Shown: positions 1 through 9,013, counted from the stretch's first letter. The stretch: DNA of 64,000 nucleotides from DAOVRL01 sp023128595 (GCA_030628155.1 DAOVRL010000002.1:7211-71210), one strand, 5' to 3'. Notes: generated by a model from the letters alone, not told the origin. Numbers and translations are program-made.

Positions 1-170
1 TTCTCGCCCAAAAATGACGTGCTCTTATTCTCATGTCTCCTGGTAGCCGGTGCTTGGCGTTTGCTCTGTTGATGATTTTGCAGCCTTGGCCTATGTGGTG
101 GTTGTTGGTGCCGACCTTATTGATCGCAGGCGCACCTGGGATGTCGATCTCGCCGCCAGCGAGTTGGTCT

Positions 171-1649
171 TCAAATACTGGCTTCGAGCTGGGTGAGCAC
201 AGCTTTGGCTTTGGCGATTTTGTTGCCGGTCGGACCCTGCCAGTGAAGCTCTGCATTCTGCTTGAGGAGGCCTTTGATCTTTTTACAGGCCAAAAGTACG
301 GTGGCGTGATTCTTGTTGCCCATAAATCTTCCCACTTCTGAGGAGGACATCTTTGTATGCTTTCGGGTCAGGTACATGCTGAAATGCCGGGCCAGGGCAA
401 CGGTTCTGCCTTTTTTGGATGAGTGAATAGTAGCAGGGGTAATTCCGAAATATGTAGCGACGGCGGATTCGATGTCGGATATGTGCACAATGGGGTCCGT
501 TCTGGCGAGGTGCTCGGCCAAGACAACTTTGGCCATCGCCAGGCTGATTTTCTGATTTTGCAGTGAGGCAAATGCAATCAGCTTCAGCAGAGCGCCTTCC
601 AATTCGCGCACGTTAGTCCGCAGATTTTCGGCGATGTACTTAATTACGCTTTCAGGGAAGTGATTCGTTGATGTGCCGGCCTGCAACTTGCCGCCGAACG
701 ATCTTGCCGTCATAGTCACTGCGTATTGTCGGCAGATTTCGCAGCGAGTGTGGAAATCCGGGGTCTCGATCTTGACGACCATTCCCGATACGAACCTGTT
801 GACCAGTTTTTCCGAGAGCTGCCCTATCATTTTCGGGTGAGCGTCGGACGCCAGAACAACCTGTTTTCCCGCCAGATTGATTGTATTGAAGGTGTGCAGG
901 AATTCCTCCTGGGTCGAGGGCTTGCTTGCCAGGAAGTGAATATCATCGATGGCCAACAAATCCGTTTGCCGCATTCGGCGTCTGAATGTCTCGAGCTTTT
1001 TGAGTTTCAAGGCCAGTATAAACTGATTGGCAAACTCCTCCGCTGAGAGATACATCCAGTTGGTTTGAGGGCGCTTTGCGGCAATTGCGTTGCAAATTCC
1101 CTGGAGCAGATGCGTCTTTCCGACGCCGTATCCGCCGTGAATAAAGAGTGGATTAAAAGGGCTTTTCTCCTCGTTTACGACGACTTTAGCGGCGTTGAAG
1201 GCCAGCTCGTTCGAGGAGCCGACAACGAAGGTGTCCAGATTGAGTTTGAGCTTCTTCCCAGAAGAGGGCTGCACTTTGCCTGTGCGGTCTCTGCGAAATC
1301 TGGAACGGTTGCGGGCTTTTTCGACCAGTTGAGCCTGTGAATCCAGTTGAGTTCTCCTCTGATGGCCGGAAAGCTCGGGGTCGATGGTAATGTTAATCTT
1401 CGCGCAGGCGCCTGTAACCTCATTGACGGCCTGGCTGATTTCGTTGAGGAAATGGTTCTCAATCCAGCTCGCTATGAAAAGGTTTGGGACGCCGACTTTG
1501 AGATATTCACCTGCAAGTGTGAGCTTAGTCGAATTCTTGAACCAGATTCGAAACTTCTGCGGCCCGACTTTCTCTGCCAGAGCTTCGTTAATAGCACTAA
1601 CCTGCGACCCCGCTATTCGGGCGGCCTCATCCGTGATCGTGCCCTGCAT
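171..1649 (-). CDS. dnaA: Chromosomal replication initiator protein DnaA
   Basis: DnaA is an AAA+ ATPase that binds DnaA boxes at oriC and melts the origin. The protein is 492 aa, slightly long for the family. In order it shows an N-terminal protein-interaction domain (about 1-85), a basic linker (about 95-135), the AAA+ core with Walker A GGYGVGKTH (about 172-180) and Walker B LLAIDDIHFL (about 231-240), and a C-terminal DNA-binding domain with the family signature around SSSEVGRFMGNKNHATV. The ATG is preceded by a GGGGAG Shine-Dalgarno. The gene is transcribed leftward, away from a cluster of DnaA-box-like sites at about 1.8-1.9 kb, the usual dnaA/oriC arrangement. No dnaN is visible in the 170 bases beyond its stop. 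Identification is secure. Confidence 0.97.
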   Translation of the reverse strand: MQGTITDEAARIAGSQVSAINEALAEKVGPQKFRIWFKNSTKLTLAGEYLKVGVPNLFIASWIENHFLNEISQAVNEVTGACAKINITIDPELSGHQRRTQLDSQAQLVEKARNRSRFRRDRTGKVQPSSGKKLKLNLDTFVVGSSNELAFNAAKVVVNEEKSPFNPLFIHGGYGVGKTHLLQGICNAIAAKRPQTNWMYLSAEEFANQFILALKLKKLETFRRRMRQTDLLAIDDIHFLASKPSTQEEFLHTFNTINLAGKQVVLASDAHPKMIGQLSEKLVNRFVSGMVVKIETPDFHTRCEICRQYAVTMTARSFGGKLQAGTSTNHFPESVIKYIAENLRTNVRELEGALLKLIAFASLQNQKISLAMAKVVLAEHLARTDPIVHISDIESAVATYFGITPATIHSSKKGRTVALARHFSMYLTRKHTKMSSSEVGRFMGNKNHATVLLACKKIKGLLKQNAELHWQGPTGNKIAKAKAVLTQLEASI

Positions 1650-1689
1650 CGCTATTCTCCCCTGCTAAGGGTTCGTATTTTTAGGAGGT

Positions 1690-1925
1690 TCCGCTTTGCA
1701 ATAGACAACAAAACGAGAACCCAATTCTTCAATACAATTTACACTCGTAAGATAGTTATTATTGAGCAATGAGAAGACAAATCAATCATGTTTTGCGGAA
1801 TTTCTTTTCCACAGCAAGAAGGTCTCTGTCGGTATTGGCTTTACGCAGGAAAAAAAATTATTCTTCACAGGTTTTGCACATCGCAAAGTCATTTTGTGGA
1901 AAAGCTGTGGATTGGGTTTGATCTG
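1690..1925. other. Candidate replication origin (DnaA-box cluster)
   Basis: This intergenic stretch is AT-rich in its left half (about 1690-1800). It carries exact matches to the DnaA-box consensus TTWTNCACA at 1805-1813 (TTTTCCACA), 1872-1880 (TTTTGCACA) and, inverted, 1895-1903 (TGTGGAAAA). One-mismatch sites lie at 1861-1869 (TTCTTCACA) and 1906-1914 (TGTGGATTG, inverted). Five sites in about 110 bp directly upstream of dnaA is the arrangement expected of oriC. This is inference from sequence only; no strand-asymmetry plot could be made. Confidence 0.55.
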
Positions 1926-1937
1926 TTCATTTGAGAG

Positions 1938-2072
1938 GCTCCTAAGAAAGCAGCCGGTTTTTGTAGTCTGAGGATTGAGATTGCCGCAGTCGCTGCGCTC
2001 CTTCGCAATGACATAATTTGGCTATTTTCCCTTATATGCATCCTGAGGATCAGGTAGGGTGCTCGCAATGAC
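1938..2072. repeat. Composite palindromic repeat, copy 1 of 2
   Basis: A roughly 135-bp composite block containing GAGATTGCCG, CTCCTTCGCAATGAC, a TATATGCATCCTGAG segment and GTGCTCGCAATGAC. A very similar block occurs at 55101-55235. The CGCAATGAC ends belong to the dispersed palindromic repeat family seen elsewhere in the window. Beyond it, 2073-2102 is short spacer before the rsmB stop codon. Confidence 0.75.
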
Positions 2073-2102
2073 GAGCGAGCGAACCAAACGTTACAGACTG
2101 CT

Positions 2103-3554
2103 TTACTTTCGCACGATGACTGCAACGTAGCCGCCATCGTGGTCGAATGCGGCTTGCTTTTCCTCATGGGTGGGGTCCCGGCCAAGATTGTCGGGTGAGG
2201 GGAGGATCAGCCTTTCGGAATCGAGTTGGAAGTTGTGGTTCTGCCGGATGAAATCTCTTACAAGCTGCCGGTTCTCGCACTCTTGGATGCTGCAGGTGCT
2301 GTAGCAGATTTTTCCCCGGGGCTTAATCATTGGTGCGGCTGTGCGAAGCAATTGGCTCTGTGTTGCGGTCAACTCTTCTATTGCTTTGGGATTGAGGCGG
2401 TAGCGGACTTCGATGCGTCTGGCCAGTACACCGCTGTTCGAGCAGGGTACGTCCAGCAGGACCGCATCGAAAAGGCCGAGATTGACTACGCGGCTTTCGA
2501 TGTCCTCATAGGCGACAATTCTAACGCCTTTTATGCCAAGCCGGGCGGTGTTTTCTTCGACTTTTTTCAGACGTTTGGCATTGATGTCGGTGGCGATAAT
2601 CTTTGCCGAGTCGCCGGTGGTTTCGGCCAACTGTGTTGTTTTTGTGCCCGGCGCGGCGCAGAGGTCGAGTATTTTCCAGGTTGGCTGCGGGTTGAGCATC
2701 CTTACGGCTTGCGAAGCAGTGAGGTCCTGGATGGTAAACAGCCCATCGGCAAAACCGGTAAGCTGCGTTACGGCCGCTGCTGCTTTGAGTCTTATCATCC
2801 TCGATTCTCGATTATCGATTCTCGAGGCTCGTCGGGTGTCGGGAGGCACTATTTCAAGGTCGATATCCGCCTGGCGGAGCTTTTGTGCTAATTGGTGTGT
2901 CGTTGTTTTGAGAGTGTTGGGCCTGATGTAGATACTCGGCCTGCGATTGGATGCAAAGCAGATCTGTTGGGTTCCTTCGAATCCGAATTCTCCGAGCCAA
3001 TCGGTTATGAGCCATTTCGGCAGCGAGAAGGCGGCGTTTAGATAATCGGCCGGGGAATTCTCAGGGTCCGGCAGCAGGCAAGTGTCAAATGCGCAGCCGG
3101 TAGCCGGGCATTGGGGGAGCGTGGTTCTAAGGTCGGCATCTGAACGCGGCGTTTGGCGATTGGTTATGTGCCTTGTGATTTGGCGCAGGACGGCATTTAC
3201 AAAGCCAGACTGCTTTTTGTCTGCGAGTGTTTTGGCATTCTCGACGGCTTCGTTGACAATTGAATAGTCCGGAGTTTGGGGCCTGTAGATAAGCTCATAG
3301 GCGGCAAGGCGGATGATATTGAGCAGTCCGGCGGGTATCCTTTCGGTGGGACGAGAGGAGAACGCAACGATGACTGCATCGACGGCGCGGCGGTTCCTTA
3401 TCGTTCCGAAGACGAGATCGGTGGCCCGTTGTTTCTCGCCGGTTTGGTCGAGGAGGTTGTTCAGGATTGGCCCGGCGTAATTTCGCTTGGGGTCAAATTG
3501 ATTCAATACGTCAATTGCGATAGAACGTGCAGATTTTGACTTCCCGTGAGGCAT
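2103..3554 (-). CDS. rsmB: 16S rRNA (cytosine-967-C5)-methyltransferase RsmB
   Basis: RsmB transfers a methyl group from S-adenosylmethionine to C967 of 16S rRNA. The 483-aa protein has an N-terminal NusB-like RNA-binding domain (about 1-145) and a Rossmann methyltransferase domain. The SAM-binding motif is LDLCAAPGTKTTQLAE. The two RsmB-type catalytic cysteines are in LDVPCSNSGVL and CYSTCSIQECENR. It starts 3 nt after the fmt stop codon, so it is the last gene of a def-fmt-rsmB operon, a conserved bacterial order. It ends at an AT-poor spacer filled by a repeat. Identification is secure. Confidence 0.95.
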   Translation of the reverse strand: MPHGKSKSARSIAIDVLNQFDPKRNYAGPILNNLLDQTGEKQRATDLVFGTIRNRRAVDAVIVAFSSRPTERIPAGLLNIIRLAAYELIYRPQTPDYSIVNEAVENAKTLADKKQSGFVNAVLRQITRHITNRQTPRSDADLRTTLPQCPATGCAFDTCLLPDPENSPADYLNAAFSLPKWLITDWLGEFGFEGTQQICFASNRRPSIYIRPNTLKTTTHQLAQKLRQADIDLEIVPPDTRRASRIDNRESRMIRLKAAAAVTQLTGFADGLFTIQDLTASQAVRMLNPQPTWKILDLCAAPGTKTTQLAETTGDSAKIIATDINAKRLKKVEENTARLGIKGVRIVAYEDIESRVVNLGLFDAVLLDVPCSNSGVLARRIEVRYRLNPKAIEELTATQSQLLRTAAPMIKPRGKICYSTCSIQECENRQLVRDFIRQNHNFQLDSERLILPSPDNLGRDPTHEEKQAAFDHDGGYVAVIVRK

Positions 3555-3557
3555 ATT

Positions 3558-4511
3558 CTATTTATCGATCTTGACAAACATATCGCCGAGCTTCGTGTGT
3601 CGGCCGTTGACGAAGGCCTTGAAGTTCATAAGAGGAGAGCCTGCCGGCTTTATCTTAGTTATTTTCAAGGCGTCCTTGCCACACACCACATTCAAGAACT
3701 GGAAGACAGTGCCGGGCTCTACGAGAGGCTGAATGGAGAGTTTGACTACCTGGGCGCCGCCGATGGTTACTCGCACCGATTTGCCTGTTTTCTTGGACAC
3801 ATATTCCGTTGAGGCGCCGGGCCAGGGCCAGAAGCCGCGTATCTTTCTTGTCAGGGCCTGGGCGGGTTCGGTGAAGTCCAGGAAGCCGTCCGATTTCTTG
3901 AGCTTTGGCGCAAAGGTGGCTTTGGAATGGTCCTGGTTGGTATAAACGGCGGTGCCGTCGGCGATTTGGTTCAAGGTTCTGAGCAACAGTGGTGCGGCTA
4001 TTTGTGCCAGCCTGTCGTGGAGCCGGCCGGCTGTTTCGTCCGCTTCAATATCTGTTTTTGACTGTGCCAGGATTTGGCCTGCGTCCATTTTTTCGGCGAG
4101 GGTGATAATGCTGATGCCGGTTTGCGTTTCTCCGTTGATTATCGCCCAGTTAATCGGTGCGGCCCCTCGGTATTTCGGGAGCAGTGAGGCGTGGACATTT
4201 ATCGCAGCTTTGGGGGGGAGGCTTATCAATTCGGGACCGATTTTCTGGCCGAAGGCGATCACGACAATCACATCCGCCTCGCAGTCCGCAATTCTCTCTA
4301 TGATTTGCGGGGCATTTGCGTCGTCCGTTTCAACAAATGGTATCGAATGGGTGCTCGCCCACTGGGCAACGGGTGTTGGCTTCGGCTTTCTGCCCCTGCC
4401 GGCCGGGTTTGGAGGCTGGGTAACGACAAGTGGAATACTGTGATTTGACCGGGCCAGGGCACTGAGGCATTCAAGGCCGAATTGCCCGCTGCCGAGATAT
4501 ACTATGTTCAT
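3558..4511 (-). CDS. fmt: Methionyl-tRNA formyltransferase
   Basis: Fmt formylates the amino group of methionyl-initiator tRNA using 10-formyltetrahydrofolate. The ATG at 4511 (MNIVYLGSGQFG) gives 317 aa, the normal family length, and is preceded by CAGGACAGGC. Reading further upstream would add 94 residues of implausible sequence, so that extension was rejected. The catalytic region has the expected AINVHASLLPKYRGAAPINW (Asn, His) followed by the Asp in EKMDAGQIL. A C-terminal OB-like domain follows. It lies 44 nt downstream of def and 3 nt upstream of rsmB, so the gene product and its partner deformylase are co-transcribed. Confidence 0.95.
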   Translation of the reverse strand: MNIVYLGSGQFGLECLSALARSNHSIPLVVTQPPNPAGRGRKPKPTPVAQWASTHSIPFVETDDANAPQIIERIADCEADVIVVIAFGQKIGPELISLPPKAAINVHASLLPKYRGAAPINWAIINGETQTGISIITLAEKMDAGQILAQSKTDIEADETAGRLHDRLAQIAAPLLLRTLNQIADGTAVYTNQDHSKATFAPKLKKSDGFLDFTEPAQALTRKIRGFWPWPGASTEYVSKKTGKSVRVTIGGAQVVKLSIQPLVEPGTVFQFLNVVCGKDALKITKIKPAGSPLMNFKAFVNGRHTKLGDMFVKIDK

Positions 4512-4555
4512 TGCCTGTCCTGAATTGCGTTCAGGGCCCTCGAAGAGCAGCCCAC

Positions 4556-5077
4556 TTATGATTTGTGCTGTTCCGCCAGTTTCTTGAGTTGTCTTCGGTG
4601 TGCAATTCTGGCGACCTGGCCCATACGATTGACGATAGTCATTCCTTCGATGTGGTCGTACTCGTGCTGTAGGGCCCTTGCGTAGAGTCCTTCGGCCTGT
4701 TCGGTGAACTCGTTGCCATCGAGGTCGGTGCCGGTGACTTCGCATTTTTTGTATCTTGGAACTTTTGTATAGACTCCGGGCACCGACAGGCATCCTTCAT
4801 CTATTGCGCCGAGGTCTCCGGCCGGCGTAACTGTTGGGTTTATATAAGCTCTGACGTTCTCTGCGGTTCCATCGAGCGATATGATAAAAAGCCTCAGCGG
4901 CACTCCCACCTGAGGGGCGGCTAGGCCGATACCCTTGTTATGCAGCATAATGTCGGTCATTTTCTCCACGAGGCGGTGGATATTGTCGTCGATTTTCTCG
5001 ACCGGCCGGGCGCGGTTGGCCAGGACCGAGGCCGGGTAATGCGTGATTCGACATTTCTCAATATCAATACTTGACAT
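4556..5077 (-). CDS. def: Peptide deformylase
   Basis: Def is a metalloenzyme that removes the N-formyl group from nascent proteins. The 173-aa protein carries all three family motifs: GIGLAAPQVG (motif 1), EGCLSVPG (motif 2, Cys metal ligand) and QHEYDHIEG (motif 3, HExxH). It precedes fmt on the same strand, the usual pairing of the enzymes that add and remove the formyl group. Its start is only 17 nt downstream of the stop of the TOPRIM-like gene, so the accessory pair upstream may share its transcript. Confidence 0.96.
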   Translation of the reverse strand: MSSIDIEKCRITHYPASVLANRARPVEKIDDNIHRLVEKMTDIMLHNKGIGLAAPQVGVPLRLFIISLDGTAENVRAYINPTVTPAGDLGAIDEGCLSVPGVYTKVPRYKKCEVTGTDLDGNEFTEQAEGLYARALQHEYDHIEGMTIVNRMGQVARIAHRRQLKKLAEQHKS

Positions 5078-5094
5078 GTAGATATCTCTATCAA

Positions 5095-5625
5095 TCAGGT
5101 CACTGATATCTTCTTCATAAAATGAGCGAACGATTTGTTCTTTTGCTCGGCTGTTTTCACAGAGAACCTCTTGAGCACTTCGATCATGAAATCAATCCGT
5201 GAGTCAAACTTCGAAGGGATCATACTGTTGAAGTGCTCTTTGGTAACGTCGTCCGTACTTGCGAGAGGACGAATCCCAAGGTCTTTGCAGCTATTATCGT
5301 CCAATCCCGCAAGATACCACCCCTCTATCTCTTTTACGACGACAACAACATTATCCCGATCCAACCTTTCTCCGTAGTTCCTGCGGAGAGCCGACTTCTT
5401 GGCAGTTACACAGGGTGAGCGGTTAATATCAGCCAGGAAGAAATAGGAACCGTTCATGCTCCGGACAGAATCCAGAAAATTGCGTATTCGTTTCTTCGTC
5501 TTTTGCCTGTACTTCCACGGTGGATGGACACAATCACAACTCTTTTCGAGCACAGACTTTATCTTTTGGAAGAACCTTTCATCGTCATTTCCCTCCACAA
5601 ACATCCATAACTCCTTGTATGGCAT
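5095..5625 (-). CDS. TOPRIM-like protein, DUF4276/RloB-like
   Basis: A 176-aa protein of the DUF4276/RloB-like group. Visible features are an N-terminal strand ending in the acidic motif FVEGNDDERFF (residues about 9-19), an Asp in FLADINRS and the EIEGWYLAGL segment typical of these families. Together they suggest a TOPRIM-type metal-binding fold, possibly a nuclease. The gene starts 3 nt after the stop of the AAA ATPase, so the two are translated from one message. Such ATPase/TOPRIM pairs (RloA/RloB, AbiL and related modules) are linked to phage defence. That role is inferred here from family and neighbour only. Confidence 0.65.
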   Translation of the reverse strand: MPYKELWMFVEGNDDERFFQKIKSVLEKSCDCVHPPWKYRQKTKKRIRNFLDSVRSMNGSYFFLADINRSPCVTAKKSALRRNYGERLDRDNVVVVVKEIEGWYLAGLDDNSCKDLGIRPLASTDDVTKEHFNSMIPSKFDSRIDFMIEVLKRFSVKTAEQKNKSFAHFMKKISVT

Positions 5626-5628
5626 CCT

Positions 5629-6873
5629 TTAACCCTCGAGCAAATTATCTACGTAGAGTTCTTCAAGTCCCATCTCATTTTTCAGGAATATCTTGACTTC
5701 CTTTCTTTGACTTGGCCTGGAAATACTGGAGAATCCGTCTTTGTTCCGAGAAACGAGAAGTATGTTTTCCAAGTCTGCGTGCTTAACCACTTCGGGACTG
5801 TGAGTCGTGACGATGATTTGTTTCTTTTTCGACGCATCCTTCATCATGTCCAGCACCTTTGAGATAAGATGAGGATGTATGTTTCTTTCGGGCTCCTCGA
5901 TTATCGTAAGCGGTTTCTTGTCAAAATACAAAGCTATCAGCAAGGCACTAATGTTTACTGTGCCGTCGGAAATAAAAGATGCAGGGAAGAATACCTTCGG
6001 AAAATAACTTTCTTGCAGCTTGAACAGGAGAGACCTATCGGCGAATTTATCTGTGGATAAATCCTCCACAAACGGCAGGAGATCCTTCACTAAATTCGAG
6101 AATTTTCTTTTCTTGGCTTTGTCCTCTACGACGCTCTTAAGGACAAGGGACAAGTTGCTTCCATCTTCTTCAAGTTCAGATTTGCCCGCAACCGGCACAG
6201 CTTTTTTGGACAATTTCGGATCAAAATCATAAATGGCTATCTCGCTGAAGGCGTCTTGGAGAAGAGGAAAGAGAAAGTACGGAATTTGAAGTAGCAGAGT
6301 TTTTGGTTGCAGTGGTTCCCTCAGGAATGAAGGAAAGATGTTTTTGGCTTTTATGTTCTTGTTTGGAGCTCGTTTCAAGCTGAATTTGGGAGTACCGTTG
6401 TCGTTACGGATAACCAGTGCTCCGGTGCCAATATTCCTGCTCTCTTCAGGCTTCCCCTTGTCTGAATTGGACCAGCGAGCATAGTCCAAACGGAAAGTGA
6501 TAGAGTCTTTTTCTATTTCAAATCCTGTTCCTTTGCCGCCGAACTTTAGTGCAAACTGGTAGTCGACTTCGTTCATTTTAGCAACGACTGATTCGTTGAG
6601 CCTGATGCCAAATGCGGTATCCGGGGCGACCTTCAGGCTCACACGGAGAACCTGTGGAAAACGGACACCGAGATTTGAAAGGTACTCGGAGCCTTGCAGC
6701 GAGACTGCATTGTCAAGGCCGAGATTGGCAATGTCTCTAATAAACCTGAATATCTGTGTGAAATTTGATTTCCCGGAGGCGTTGGCGCCGATGACAACAT
6801 TGAAGTTGCCGAGTTCCAACTTCAAGTCCTTGAAACTCTTGAAGTTGGATACGTGTATTTTCTTAATTGCCAT
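5629..6873 (-). CDS. RecF/OLD-like AAA ATPase, partner of the TOPRIM-like gene
   Basis: A 414-aa ABC/SMC-class ATPase of the AAA_21/RloA kind. It opens with IHVSNFKSFKDL and a Walker A GANASGKS (residues 29-36), followed by a long central region. The C-terminal half has EEPERNIHPHL (Walker B with signature-like context) and VTTHSPEVVKHAD (H-loop), as in OLD-family and abortive-infection ATPases. The ATG has a near-perfect AAAGGAGGT ribosome site. A TTGACA lies at 6941-6946 in the 112-bp spacer, so the pair may have its own promoter. It is inserted at the head of def-fmt-rsmB. A defence role is inferred, not shown. Confidence 0.75.
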   Translation of the reverse strand: MAIKKIHVSNFKSFKDLKLELGNFNVVIGANASGKSNFTQIFRFIRDIANLGLDNAVSLQGSEYLSNLGVRFPQVLRVSLKVAPDTAFGIRLNESVVAKMNEVDYQFALKFGGKGTGFEIEKDSITFRLDYARWSNSDKGKPEESRNIGTGALVIRNDNGTPKFSLKRAPNKNIKAKNIFPSFLREPLQPKTLLLQIPYFLFPLLQDAFSEIAIYDFDPKLSKKAVPVAGKSELEEDGSNLSLVLKSVVEDKAKKRKFSNLVKDLLPFVEDLSTDKFADRSLLFKLQESYFPKVFFPASFISDGTVNISALLIALYFDKKPLTIIEEPERNIHPHLISKVLDMMKDASKKKQIIVTTHSPEVVKHADLENILLVSRNKDGFSSISRPSQRKEVKIFLKNEMGLEELYVDNLLEG

Positions 6874-6985
6874 GGTTTGACCTCCTTTGAGATCGATATT
6901 TCATTTGTCGCCCCACCATTTAGCCGCGTCGCATGGTTTCTGTCAAGTCCCATTAGCACTGGTGGAACCCTCGGAGCGCTTATGC

Positions 6986-7735
6986 CTATGAGTCATCGAA
7001 TTCGTTGCCGGCGAAGGTATTGCCGAGATAGGATTTTCTTACGATTTCGTTCCGGATGATCTCGGCGGGCGAGCCGGTTCCTATGACTTTTCCGTGGTCT
7101 ATAATATAGGCCTTATCAACGACTTCAAGCGTCCTTTCGACATTATGGTCGGTAATGAGCAGGCTGACGCCGGAAGCTACAAGATGGCGGATCTGCTGCT
7201 GGAGGTCTTCAACGGCAATAGGATCAACACCGCTAAAGGGCTCATCGAGGAGAATCAGCAAAGGGTTTGTTACCATAGCGCGGGCGATTTCGAGCTTTCT
7301 TCGCTCGCCGCCTGAGAGGAATCTGCCCTGGCTTTCGGCGACCTCGCTCAGTGCAAAACGCTTGATAAGCATGGTAGCCCTTCGGTCGCGCTCGGCCTTG
7401 GTGATGGACATCGTTTCGAGGATGGCACGCAGGTTGTCGCGGACACTGAGCCGCTGAAAGATGCTCGGTTCCTGTGAAAGATACCCGATGCCAAGACGGG
7501 CCCTTTTGTACATTGGGAGCTTTGTGATATCTCGGCCCTCAAAAATGACGGACCCGCTGTTGGGCCTAATCATACCCATAATCATCCTGAACGAGGTGGT
7601 TTTTCCGGCTCCGTTCCGGCCCAGAAGCCCGACAATAGTCCGCTGACCAATAGAAACGGATACGTCGTCGACAACGGTTCGGCCGGAATATTTCTTCACC
7701 AGCCCGCGAGTTTCAAGAAGAGTCATATCTGCCAT
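6986..7735 (-). CDS. lptB: LPS export ABC transporter ATPase LptB
   Basis: LptB is the cytoplasmic ATPase that powers lipopolysaccharide export through the Lpt bridge. Motifs are Walker A GRNGAGKTT, the LptB-typical GIGYLSQEPSIFQRLSVRDN (Q-loop region), signature LSGGERRKLEIAR, Walker B LLLDEPFSGVDP and H-loop LLITDHNV. The start at 7735 (MADMTLLETRG) gives 249 aa, close to the usual 240. A longer start at 7801 is possible but adds sequence not typical of the family. Its presence supports a Gram-negative, LPS-bearing cell. Other lpt genes are not in the window. Confidence 0.92.
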   Translation of the reverse strand: MADMTLLETRGLVKKYSGRTVVDDVSVSIGQRTIVGLLGRNGAGKTTSFRMIMGMIRPNSGSVIFEGRDITKLPMYKRARLGIGYLSQEPSIFQRLSVRDNLRAILETMSITKAERDRRATMLIKRFALSEVAESQGRFLSGGERRKLEIARAMVTNPLLILLDEPFSGVDPIAVEDLQQQIRHLVASGVSLLITDHNVERTLEVVDKAYIIDHGKVIGTGSPAEIIRNEIVRKSYLGNTFAGNEFDDS

Positions 7736-8113
7736 TTTCTTATATCGTATTGCGTTTATCGCCCGGCGTTGAGGAAAAGCCCTTTTTTCGACATTGGACA
7801 TCCTTATCTGTCAGGCAGTATTATAGCAATAGTGAGCAGCCAAGCCAACCCTCTTTTTTGCGTTTGCTGAGGGATAGAGACACGCCCAAACAAAGTTTGA
7901 GCGTGGCAGCCTATGATCGAAATGACATGAAGAAATTCGCCTGCCGTGCCACCCTTTGAACAAAATGAGACGGAGAAATTGGTTTGCCGGAAAATCCGCC
8001 CACGCCCGTTTTCTTCGTGAGCCGATAAATATTCTGGCATTTTTGCGATATTTTTGCTATTTGGTAGTTCTCTGCGTAAGAAAACGAGTTGTGCAGACAG
8101 TTTAGGGAAGCGT
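7736..8113. other. Divergent intergenic region
   Basis: Spacer between the leftward lptB and the rightward metallophosphoesterase. No convincing gene is seen. It holds a short dispersed repeat at about 7921-8000, including AGAAATTGGTTTGCC and GAAAATCCG, that recurs at about 60791-60856 with a few changes. Promoters for both flanking genes must lie here, but none matches consensus clearly. Confidence 0.5.
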
Positions 8114-8890
8114 ATGTTTGCGGTTATAAGTGATATACATTCGAACCTGGAGGCTTTGACCACGGTTTTGTGTGATATTGAGAAGCGTGGGATAAAGACG
8201 ATTTACTGCCTTGGTGACGTGGTCGGCTACGGGCCGAATCCGAGAGAATGCCTTGATATGATCATTGAGAAGACCAAGTGGTGCGTTTTGGGCAACCACG
8301 ATTATGCGGTTTTCTACGAGCCGACAAATTTCAACTACGGAGCGGAGCAGGCAAGCTTCTGGACGCGGGAGGTGCTTGAATCCGAGGAGAAGAAGGAACG
8401 TGGCGACCGACGGTGGGGCTTTTTGGGTGAGCTGCCGATGCGGCGGAGTCTCAAGGCGAAGGTGGGTGCGAATACGGTTAGTGTGGATTTTGTTCACGCT
8501 TCGCCGAGGAGGCCGATCAACGAATACATTTTTCCCGATGACGTCTATACGAATCCGGTGAAGGTTCGGCTGCTGTTCGAGCGTATCCAGCATATTTGCT
8601 TTGTAGGGCATACGCACATGCCCGGCGTATTTCTTGATGAACCTGATTTTTATCCGCCGGATGAGCTTGGAGGGAGCTATCCAATTGTCGATGAAGAGAA
8701 AGCGATCATCAATATCGGGTCGGTCGGCCAGCCCAGAGATAAGGACAGCCGGGCGAGCTATGTTTATGTGGATGAGAACCGGGTGCACTTCGTCAGGCTC
8801 GAGTACGATTTTGAGACTACTATGAACAAGATATATGAGATAGATCAACTGGATAACTTCCACGCTGAGCGGCTGCGAGACGGAAGATAG
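8114..8890 (+). CDS. Calcineurin-like metallophosphoesterase
   Basis: A 258-aa metal-dependent phosphoesterase. The dinuclear-metal motifs are in order: DIHSN, GDVVGYGP, GNHDYA and VGHTHMPG. This pattern matches the compact YfcE/MJ0936 and bacterial diadenosine-tetraphosphatase-like group; the substrate cannot be told from sequence. The ATG at 8114 was chosen because of the AGGGAAG ribosome site just upstream and because the first metal motif begins eight residues in. It precedes yidC on the same strand, separated by a heptamer repeat. Confidence 0.85.
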   Translation: MFAVISDIHSNLEALTTVLCDIEKRGIKTIYCLGDVVGYGPNPRECLDMIIEKTKWCVLGNHDYAVFYEPTNFNYGAEQASFWTREVLESEEKKERGDRRWGFLGELPMRRSLKAKVGANTVSVDFVHASPRRPINEYIFPDDVYTNPVKVRLLFERIQHICFVGHTHMPGVFLDEPDFYPPDELGGSYPIVDEEKAIINIGSVGQPRDKDSRASYVYVDENRVHFVRLEYDFETTMNKIYEIDQLDNFHAERLRDGR

Positions 8891-8896
8891 AAGAAG

Positions 8897-8966
8897 TTGA
8901 TTGTTGATTGTTGATTGTTCATTGTTCATTGTTCATTGTTCATTGTTGATTGTTGATTGTTGATTG
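8897..8966. repeat. Heptanucleotide tandem repeat (10 units)
   Basis: Ten consecutive 7-bp units: three TTGATTG, four TTCATTG and three TTGATTG, followed by degenerate units to about 8983. The tract lies between the phosphoesterase stop codon and the yidC start. Its 7-bp period is not a multiple of three, so unit gain or loss would change spacing or frame. Confidence 0.95.
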
Positions 8967-9013
8967 TTGATGATTGATTATTGAAAAGGATTAGTTGCAG
9001 AGGCGGATACGAA

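Noticed and set aside
1..170. Leftward open frame running off the left edge beyond dnaA
   Set aside because: Open but without recognisable family features or a start; too short to judge.
2226..2891. Long rightward frame opposite rsmB
   Set aside because: Antisense shadow of a secure gene; no family features.
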